Shown here piece by piece: positions 56,465-64,000 of a stretch of DNA of 64,000 nucleotides. Each line of letters starts with the position of its first letter. Positions within the stretch are counted from its first letter, which is position 1. Position numbers and translations under genes: made by a program. The notes under the pieces are model-generated. The model was given only the letters and a program-made list of their open reading frames with translations, made no database searches and had not been told where the DNA came from. Source of the stretch: Aristolochia californica (lineage: Eukaryota; Streptophyta; Magnoliopsida; Piperales; Aristolochiaceae); assembly GCA_029961685.1 (NCBI GenBank), contig JARWKL010000008.1, forward strand, positions 4,466,501-4,530,500. The letters are read 5' to 3'.

Positions 56465-57367
56465 TTGAGACTCTCGCAGGCTAAGTATGTGAAGAAAGTA
56501 CTCAGCAGGTTCAATATGGACAAGGCCAAACCAGTTGGCACACCCTTGGGCTGTCACTTTAGACTCAGCAAGGATCAGTCACCCAAGTCAGAGGAGGAAC
56601 AAGATTACATAAGTAAGGGTCCTTATGCCTTAGCCATTGGTTCACTTATGTGTGTTATGGTTTGCACTAGACCGGATATTGCCCATGCAGTGGGAGTTGT
56701 GAATAGATACATGAGTAACCCAAGAAAACAACATTGGGAAGCAGTGAAGTGGATCCTGAGGTACTTAAAAGGCTCCTCAGAAACATGCCTGTGTTTCTTA
56801 AGAGAGAGCTTAAAGGTGAGGGGCTATGCTGATGCTGATTTACCTGGAGATGTTGATAGTAGAAAAAGTACCACATGATTTGTTTATGCTCTGGGTGGTA
56901 CTGTAGTTTCATGGGGTTTTTATCTAAAGAAAAGAGTTTCTTTGTCTACTACAAAAGCTGAGTATATTGCAGTATCAGAAGTTGCAAAGGAGATGATCTG
57001 GCTACAGGGTTTCTTGGAGGAATTGGGCAAAAAGAATTAGAAGGGCACTCTCTACAGCGATAGCCAGAGTGCCATATTCCTTGCCAGGAACCCAACATTT
57101 CATTCCAGAACTAAGTACATTCAAATTAGGTATCACTTTATACGATCATTGTTAGATGACGGACAATTGTTACTTGAGAAAATTTGTGAAAGTAAGAACC
57201 CTGTCGATATGTTGACAAAGGGTGTTACACTTGAGAAACTGAAGTTGTGCGCAACTTCAGTTGGTCTTTTAGCATGAAGACAGGGGCATTGAGTTGCAGA
57301 GGTGAAGGATATCATGTTTGAGAAAGAGGGTGATACAGTGGGTAAACCAGTCTCCAAGTGGGAGAAT

Positions 57368-57892
57368 TGTTGAGTACTGTGGAGCTTGGCCCACACCACA
57401 CGAGCAGGACATGGAGGGAATTTTTCTTTATTTACTTTGGCGTGTGCCACACTCAAGGGAAAAAATTAAGTTTCCCTCCTACCGTTTATCATCTCTTAGG
57501 AACTTACAGAGAGACTGGAAAAACAGAGTAAGTCTCGGGATTTACAGAGAGCGAACGAAAAAACAGAGTGAGCTCGGAACTTGGCGCTATTGCCAGAAGA
57601 GAGGAGCTCTGAGACTCGATTCTGTTCCGGAAGAGAGGAGCTCGGAAGTTGGCGCTGCTGCCAGAAGAGAGCAGCTCGGGATTGCGTCGCCGCTATCGGA
57701 AGAGAGCAGCTGTGTGACTCGTTGACGCTGTTGAACAGAGAGGGTTCGAGACTCTCTCTATTGTATTGTGATTCCTCTCATTTGAATAAAAATCCTCTAC
57801 AACTCCCGTGGACATAGGCAATTTGCCGAACCGCGTAAAATATTGTGTCGTGCATGATTACTTGTCTTGTTGTCATCGGTTTTTTTATAATA
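57368..57892 (+). repeat. 3' LTR of the Copia element in the dioxygenase gene
   Basis: 525 bp, TGTTGAGTACTG...TATAATA, preceded by the purine-rich 'aagtgggagaat' and followed by the TSD TGGTG (57893-57897). The terminal CA has become TA at the right end. ORFs at 57318-57725 and 57581-57817 are chance frames in the LTR. Confidence 0.9.
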
Positions 57893-57897
57893 TGGTG

Positions 57898-58906
57898 AAC
57901 CATGGCATTCCGTTGGAAGTGCTTGAACGCGCCAAGTAGGCGGCTCACTGTTTCTTCAACCTCCAGCCGGAGAAGAAAGCTGTGTATTTGAAGGGATCCA
58001 CGCCGTGTTCGAACGTGTTTTATGGAACCCGCTTCTCGCCAAAGAATGAGGAATCTCTCGAGTGGAAGGATTACTTGAGCATGATCTATGTGGGTGACGA
58101 AGAAGCCATGAGTTACTAGCCTTCCGAGTGCAGGTAATTGGCTCTGCTTTCTTCTTCCTCTCTCAAGTAACCCGAAGAGTTTTCTTCAATTTGTTTCCTG
58201 GGCTTATGCAGAGATGCAGCCCTTGACTACCTGAGATCTGCCAGGAAGATGATAAGAATGATACTCGCCACTCTCCTGAAGGCCTGGGAGTCGAAGTGGA
58301 TGATTCCACTATAAGTCAATACACGGAGGCGAATGCCGTGAACATGAACTGCTACCCAGTTTGTCCCACTCCTGAACTTACAGTTGGAGTAGGACGACAT
58401 TCAGATTTGGCAGCTCTGACGATACTGTTACAAGATGACATTGGAGGGCTTTACGTTAAGGTTGACGATGAAGGATGGATTGGCATTCTTCCCGTTGAAG
58501 GAGCCCTAGTCATCAACGTTGGAGATACTTCAGAGGTAACTAGCTTCGTGCTGCAACAAGACTAGAAAATCTTTTTTGATCGTGAACTCAACTTCAACAA
58601 TTAGACGGGATCGCCGGCAAATCCCAACACCTGACCAGTCAGGTGTAGAGTAAGAAACCTGTTTTTTCACTTTCCACAAACAATTACAAGAACTTCTCTA
58701 ACTTTCAGATACTAAGTAACGGGAGTTACAAAAGTGCCGAGCACCGCGTGCTGGCCAGCAGCAGCAGGCAGCGAGTTTCAGTCCCCATCTTTGTTAGCCC
58801 TCGGTCTCACACAATGATTGGACCCTTGAAGGGTCTGCCGGAGAAGGACGGGAAGAGAGTTTACAGGGATCTCTTGTTCGGAAAATACATGACAAACTAC
58901 TTTTGA
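57898..58906 (+). pseudogene. 2-oxoglutarate/Fe(II) dioxygenase pseudogene (F6'H-like), rest of gene
   Basis: Continues exon 1 to 58133 (NHGIPLEVLERAK..AAHCFFNLQPEKKAVYLKG...GTRFSPKNEESLEWKDYLSMIYV). Exon 2 is 58212-58535 and exon 3 is 58709-58906. The Fe(II) ligands are visible: His and Asp in VGRHSDLAAL (exon 2) and His in KSAEHRVL (exon 3). The 2-oxoglutarate-binding Arg-Ser is in RQRVSVP. Family enzymes of the F6'H type hydroxylate feruloyl-CoA on the way to scopoletin; this assignment is by sequence pattern. Lesions: two in-frame TAG stops in exon 1 (after LERAK at about 57937, and where Trp is expected in MSY-PSECR at about 58117), and a one-base deletion in exon 2 near 58280 that shifts the frame between LATLLK and LGVEVDD. 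With the Copia insertion and the deletion in the left part, the gene is dead. Exon 3 itself is intact. Confidence 0.88.
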
Positions 58907-59234
58907 GCTGGTCACCGGGGGAAGAGAACTCTAGATTTTGTTGAAGTTTCTAACTGATGCATCAGCCTGTAGGCTTCTCCTTGAACCAAACTGTGAGATT
59001 TCGTACGAGTATATAATGCTACACTGATTTGAAGTAAAAGTTCAATAAATATTTCAAAGAAATTCTCTTCTCTGTTAAAATGATGTTAAAAACAGAAGTC
59101 TCATTCACACAAGAAATCAGCTGATTAAGTCTATTACTTCCCTGCCTGTTTCCAAACATAAAATGGATATGGATCAATGATGTTGAGGTCAAATTGATCA
59201 AATTTGTTGCTATGGACTTGCCATATGGCATATA
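58907..59234. other. 3' flank of the dioxygenase pseudogene
   Basis: Likely former 3' UTR and downstream sequence. Nothing else is recognised before the foldback element. Confidence 0.4.
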
Positions 59235-59960
59235 TTCGCTAAGGCTGTATTTGGAACACAAGAAGTAGAGAGAAAAAAAAATGAAGATCATAGAAAGAGA
59301 AAGAGAGAGAAAATAAAAGAAAAGAGATTTATTTTCTCTTGTTTGGATGTCAATGGAAAATAAGAGAGAAAATGAAAGAGAAATATAGTTTTTCTTGTTT
59401 GGATACACGTGAAAAATAAAAAACAAAAGAAAATTAGTAATATTTTAAAATCTTGATGATTAAAATTTTCTCTCAAGTTTTTTTTTTTTTCCAAATTTCA
59501 TTATTTTGTGAGAGAAAATTTATTAACTAAGAGAGACAGTGATTTTATCTCTTCTTTTCTTTTCTCTCAATGACTCTAAGGGTCTATTTAGAACCCACAT
59601 AAAAGAAAAGGGGAGAGTTATTTTCTTTTGTTTGATAGCAAAGAATCATTGAGAGAATAGAAAATAAGAGATAAAATCACTTTCTCTCTTAGTTAATAAA
59701 TTTTCTCTCACAAAATGATGAAATTCGGAGAGAAATTTTTAATCATTAAAATTTTAAAATATTACTATTTCTTTTTCTTTTTTTCATTTTTGATGTATAT
59801 CTAAATAAGAGAAACTACATTTCTCTTTCATTTTCTCTCTTATTTTCCATGGACATCCAAACAAGATAAAAGAAACCGCTTTTCTTTTCTTTTCTCTTTC
59901 TCTTCTAGTCATTTTCTTTTCTCTCCACGTTATGTATTCCAAACACAACCTAAGGGACTT
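59235..59960. mobile_element. Foldback/MITE-like element with ~350-bp inverted arms
   Basis: The left arm (from 'ggctgtatttggaacac', about 59244) is the imperfect reverse complement of the right arm (ending 'gtattccaaacacaacc', about 59951). Matching internal blocks include 'gtttggatg.c.atggaaaataagagagaaaatgaaagagaaa', 'attttaaaat.ttgatgattaaaattt' and 'ttgtgagagaaaatttattaact'. The centre (59579-59600, 'agggtctatttagaaccc') looks like the outer ends again, as if two head-to-head copies were fused. No coding capacity. The ORFs at 59019-59426 and 59288-59494 (-) only translate the arms. Confidence 0.75.
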
Positions 59961-61563
59961 AAGAATTGGAACTTATTGAAACAAAAAAGTTCAAACCTCT
60001 AAAGTGAAACATTGTAATTCATTACCTCTTATCTTATAAAACTTAATTTTAAAATTTGAATTTCAATGAAATTCCTCCTTGTGATTAGATTTGCTAAAGT
60101 CTTTATATTAAAAATGGGATATTTAAAAAAAATTGGATTAAAAAATTTTAATTAACAAAATAACCAACTTTTTGTTAAAATACTTGCATTCAAACTTGGG
60201 CCTCCATGCTGGACTGGTCAACTCTCCACTTTAGAAAAATCTCTCCATCGTGGTGCCATGTTAGCATCCTTCTTAAAAACCAAAAAAAACTAATTTCCTC
60301 TTCGTCTTCAACTTCTACAATTCTCTTGTGTCTTCTTTCTTCTTTCCTTTTTATCTTTGACATCCGACATTCTGTGTTTGTTCAAGAGGAGAAAGAAAGA
60401 CATGAGATTAATGGACTTAATACAACTTTTTATCCCCGCTAACAAGGGAAGGAGTAGTCTGTAAGGACTTATCATTGTATCAATATGAATCAATAGAATC
60501 GTACAAAAGAAAATCATAAAGGGAACCTTTCTTTCAAGAAATTCAAACGTTTTTCATTACTTTAACAAAAAATCAAAATTGTGACACTACACTTTGTTTT
60601 TCATGTTTCTCTCGTCTTCTCATGGTAGCTATAAAATTAATGAATTTGGGTCTTTCTGTGAAGCCTACGTCATCAGAACATAAAGAAAAATAAAATCCAA
60701 AAAAACTACTAAAATTTGGTGCATGAAAAAATAAATAAAAATAAAAGAAAAATAATGCAACCTAATGTGAACTGATGAGTCGAAGGAGAACCTATCCAAT
60801 CTGCATCACAATCCTACTAAGGTATGGCAAAGGGTAAGAGGAACTAAATTTGAGGACAAAGGTAGAAGGTCCCTTTGATGTATTTGAGGATATGATTTAC
60901 TAGTGAAAAATAAAAATCGGTAGACATATGCATAGATTAGGCAACATAACTTATTGCAAAGCTAAGGTCAGGTTAAGTAATTGTAGCATATTGAAGGGCA
61001 TCGACAATGCTATGATAAAGTGTGGGATCATAATATCAAGGACTAGAGAATTTCATATCTAATCTTTACATTAAGCGAGGTGTATGCAAGTGTGTAGGAA
61101 TGCAAGTTTCTTTCATGAAGTAAGCAAGTTGTCTACAAGTTTGTGTAGGAATGTATGTTTCTTTTATGAAGTAAGCAAGGTGTCTACAAGTGTGTAGAAA
61201 TGCATGTTTTTGTTATGAAGTTAAACATTCACAACAACAAAATTGAATTCAGCCAGCAATTCTTTTTGTGGTAGAACTTCAAATTTCACTAGCATAACCT
61301 TCTGCCAACAAAATAACTTACTGGCTAATTTCCTCTGGTAGAGGGTTTTCCCAATGAATTTCAATTTTCATTGACTTCAGCCGGCAAATCAAAATTCAAA
61401 GGGAAAGATATCTACCAGCGAAAAATAGAAATGATTTCTTTTAAAATTAATTTTCCTACCGCTAGTAAATTATTTTTTGTTAGCAGCATTTTTTGGATAA
61501 AGAAATTTGCTAGCAAAATAATTTGTTTTTCAAAAAAAATATTTTTATCTATGTAAAATAAGA
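59961..61563. other. Intergenic, no gene recognised
   Basis: Short ORFs (60206-60442 +, 60308-60517 -, 61371-61556 +, 61412-61606 -) carry no known motif. Around 61070-61215 the phrase 'caagtgtgtagaaatgcatgtttctttyatgaagtaagcaag' occurs three times in a row, a small local repeat. Words such as 'gccagcaa' and 'gccggcaaa' recur at 61250-61420, possibly a worn DNA-transposon end. Confidence 0.4.
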
Positions 61564-62575
61564 TGTTGACTTGGAACCCTAGAAAACTGTTATAGTCCAC
61601 ACCCACTCAATTGTTGAAGAAGATAATTTCGATGTGCTCTCTAGGGTCAGGGTAAAGAAGAAAGAGGAAAATTAGGAAAAGGTGATGCCAACTCAGTAGG
61701 GGAAGAAGAGTCAAGTGAGACTCTAGAAGGGAAGCACCAGCTCATTAGGGGCAAAAGAATCATTGAAGACTCTAGAATAAGGGGGACTAGCTATGCAAGC
61801 AAAAGAGTCATGGAAGACTATAGAACAAGGGGCATTAGCCATGCAAAGGTAAAATTGTTCCTTAAGGTCCAAATTTCTTTTAAAACTTTTGTCTCATATA
61901 GAGAAAGAAATAAAGATAGTTGGAGTCTTTGAAAATCAACAAAGAAATATAAACATACAAAGATATGTACAAGAAGATGCATTATTCCTAGTTACACTAA
62001 AATCCTTCACTACAAAGCAAGACCATGTTCATTCTGAGGTGGCACAAGAGGCAAAGAGGGACAAATCACCCATGCAAAACCATGAAAGGGTGACATCCAC
62101 CTCATCCACTCAAAAGAAGACATCCCCATGCATTTGTCAAGAGAATTCAATCTCTCACATGCGCATCCCACTACAACCAATCAAGGATCTTCTAAAAATC
62201 ATGATTAAATCATTCAAGGAGACAAATTATCTCAAATTACTCAATTAAAGAAAGAATATCGTGGAAATCAAGATCCAAAATAAGAAAGAAGAAAGATGTG
62301 ATTTAACTCTAATATGAATTGATTTATGTAATTATGTCAAGACACCTAGTTACAACTTGTGAGAGGACATCCTTGCGATCTATTTCTGCTTTAAGGGTTT
62401 TACCAAACCTATATAAACCCTTGTAATCCTTCCACAATTTATTCATTCAATACATGAAAATTTTGTCCCCTTGTTTGGCTTGCTCTCTCTTAGGTTTTCG
62501 TCTTGAGTGCCTTGAGTCTCTTTCATTCTTCTTACTCATCCATTCACTCAATTCATGGTGGCTCAAATTTTCTCA
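61564..62575 (+). mobile_element. Possible ~1-kb LTR with TATA box
   Basis: The block opens TGTTGACTTGG (61564) and closes TTTTCTCA (62575). It is followed by CGATATCAGAGTTG, a worn match to the tRNA-Met PBS. A CTATATAAACCC box at about 62409-62420 and the CT-rich run after it fit an LTR promoter. In its middle, 'gaagactctagaa.aagg.gg..agc' recurs about three times (61720-61840). The plus ORF 61889-62248 (119 aa) is not recognised. A partner LTR was not found. Confidence 0.4.
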
Positions 62576-62850
62576 CGATATCAGAGTTGTTGGTGTGATC
62601 CTGAGGAGGGTGATCTCACTCAAACAAGTAGGTACTCTTCCATTAATTCCATATCATATTCTTGTATTATCTTCTTCATAAACATGATCATAACACCCTT
62701 CTTTTTCTTCTTGAACTCGTCATCTCTTCTTAGCACTTCAATCAATTGTCATTATCTTCTTACTTCCATCTCTTATTATAATCATCATGAGTACCAATGC
62801 CAACTCAATACATCCAAATCCATCTCATGTCAGTTAAATCTATTATTGCA
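62576..62850 (+). mobile_element. Possible internal remnant of the LTR element at 61564
   Basis: Lies between the putative PBS at about 62576 and the start of element H copy 2. No coding motif; overlapping ORFs 62454-62681 and 62555-62860 are not recognised. Confidence 0.3.
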
Positions 62851-64000
62851 TGTTGAATAATAGATATGGAAGAGTTTTATATGACACTCACAATAAGAAG
62901 TCTTACAGATCTAAAATTATTATGAAAGGAGGTCTCACAGAAGAGTTTCTGTTAAAAGGCATTTTAGTTATGTTAATCTTCTATTTATGTTCAGTTTTTT
63001 AATTATACTAGGATATCTCTAAGTGTTTAACTTTGGGTGTAATTGGGACAAGGGTAATTTAATTGTAATTGAACTCTACTGCTTTTTTTTTTTTTTTTAT
63101 AAATAGGGGCTCATGTACTCAAATTACAATAAGTTAGTGAAGTTTTTCTCTTTTCCAAATATTCAACATAGTATTAAAGCAAATTCAGTGAGTTGACTTG
63201 GTCAACCCATAGAGATAATGTGATCCTTTTTTTATCTATCATCTTTAGCAATTTGGGTTCATATTCTACCTTTTTCTTTCTTTCTAGTCCCATATCGATT
63301 ATTTTTTCTGGTGTTCGTACCTTCATACTGAGATTTTCATATTAAAAATTATATATTTATGGAAATATATTCGATTCTATTTTCCTACTCAAAATGAATT
63401 TTGAAAATCGGAGTTTTCTACAAAGAGAAATCAATATTTGAAGTAGCAAAGATCAAACTACAAGAGAAGTTCGAGCAATAGTAGAAAGCTTCAATTTTTT
63501 AGATATTTTATGCCATCAAGAATGAGACTTTATATAAAGAATTACATAACAAAAGAAATATTTGTAAGTTTATTTTCTTATCTATTCAACCAATTCTCAA
63601 TCTGAGTTTTCTAGAGGGAGAAGTCGATCTAAGAAGAGTCAATGGTCATGTTGGCCAAAGAAGAAAGAGTACTTAATATGGCAAGATTACAAAGTCCAAA
63701 ATCTATCAGATTATTTATCTCAAAATAAGTGTATTTTATGAAGAGAAATTTATACTTGGATGGAATTTATTGAATTCTTGTTTTAGAAGAAGAAAATAGC
63801 ATGTCAATTTGATCTACATTTAAGGAGATATTCACATTGGAGTCAGCAAGGGTTAAACTATAAAACAAAGAGAATCAAGTGGTCATAAAAGATTTAAGAA
63901 CTAATCTTTTGTGTCAATTTAGGTATGAAATTTAATCTCTTTGAGTTTTGTTTCTTGAGCAACAAATTGTTTGTGATTCAGAGCTATATTTGGGAGACAT
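62851..64000 (+). mobile_element. Element H copy 2: 5' LTR and internal region, runs out of the window
   Basis: The LTR is 62851-63168 (318 bp, TGTTGAATAATAG...ATTCAACA), followed by TAGTATTAAAGC, a mutated PBS. The LTR matches element H copy 1 (40484-41208, minus strand) once the nested solo LTR is removed. The internal region from 63181 matches the non-coding internal region of copy 1, including 'catactgagattttcatatta', 'atttgaagtagcaaa.atca' and 'gatct.agaagagtcaatg'. There is no ORF of note in the 830 internal bases visible, so this may be a large non-autonomous LTR element. Confidence 0.78.

Larger units (their letters stand above)
52528..57892 (+). mobile_element. Full-length but inactivated Copia retrotransposon
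   Basis: 5365 bp with LTRs 52528-53026 and 57368-57892, flanked by TGGTG on both sides. A PBS-like TTGTATCAGAGC lies at 53029-53040 and a purine-rich tract before the 3' LTR. Domains in order: gag from 53050 (GIEKFDGTDFGYWRMQIEDYL); CCHC knuckle CWNCGKTGHIKKNC (about 53770); protease MDFGASFHTS; integrase LWHCRLGHMSQKS...CESC and QQNGVAERMNRT; reverse transcriptase from KKALHNKWVYQVK; RNase H to about 57250. At least ten in-frame stops occur, for example at 53224, 53674, 53904, 54565, 54929, 55091, 55502, 55937, 56876 and 57038. Two catalytic acids are lost: the integrase HTD motif reads HTN, and the reverse transcriptase YVDD reads YVYD. A miniature element sits at 56152-56464. It cannot move on its own. 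Confidence 0.95.

Noticed and set aside
59019..59494. Minus-strand ORFs of 135 and 68 codons
   Set aside because: They translate the AG/CT-rich arms of the foldback element, giving only Leu/Phe/Ser-rich text.

Overview
The window looks like nuclear DNA of a flowering plant. Genes are split by many GT-AG introns, the proteins match plant families, and the space between genes is AT-rich and filled with LTR retrotransposons, miniature LTR elements and a degenerate Mutator-like transposase. The species cannot be named from the sequence alone.

Four intact protein-coding genes can be reconstructed exon by exon. LAZ1-type DUF300 membrane protein: + strand, 4374-9402, 8 coding exons, 486 aa. Spliceosomal core protein SmD3: - strand, 11145-14025, 5 exons, 131 aa. 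A secreted, membrane-anchored M14 zinc carboxypeptidase: + strand, 29731-33608, 11 exons, 419 aa. The chloroplast RNA-processing PPR protein CRP1: - strand, 36682-39659, 4 exons, 700 aa, 14 PPR motifs. LAZ1 and SmD3 converge, as do the carboxypeptidase and CRP1. From memory, the last two correspond to neighbouring Arabidopsis loci (At5g42320 and At5g42310), which suggests conserved microsynteny. The four genes have unrelated jobs (vacuolar membrane and cell death, splicing, proteolysis, plastid gene expression), and nothing suggests that they act together.

A fifth gene, a 2-oxoglutarate/Fe(II) dioxygenase of the feruloyl-CoA 6'-hydroxylase type, is a pseudogene (52360-58906). Exon 1 is split by a 5.4-kb Copia element (52528-57892) flanked by the 5-bp duplication TGGTG. 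That Copia element carries a 313-bp miniature LTR element (56152-56464) flanked by TTGAG. The result is a three-level nest with exact junctions.

Region by region: 1-2700 LTR-element fragments including a PPT-LTR-PBS unit; 2700-10000 LAZ1, with a TRIM in intron 3; 10000-14300 SmD3; 14400-19070 a tandem repeat block, a dead MULE transposase and a complete TRIM with its TSD; 19.9-22.5 kb Copia remnants on the minus strand with a long poly-C tract; 22.6-29.7 kb gene-poor, with an inverted pair of related LTRs; 29.7-39.7 kb the carboxypeptidase/CRP1 pair; 40-46.9 kb nested LTR elements including two solo LTRs with perfect TSDs; 47-52 kb a CT-rich leader-like stretch, telomere-like repeats and AT-rich DNA; 52-59 kb the interrupted dioxygenase; 59.2-60 kb a foldback element; 61.5 kb to the end further LTR elements. 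I found no convincing new biological system. The most informative content is the layered record of transposition and mutation.
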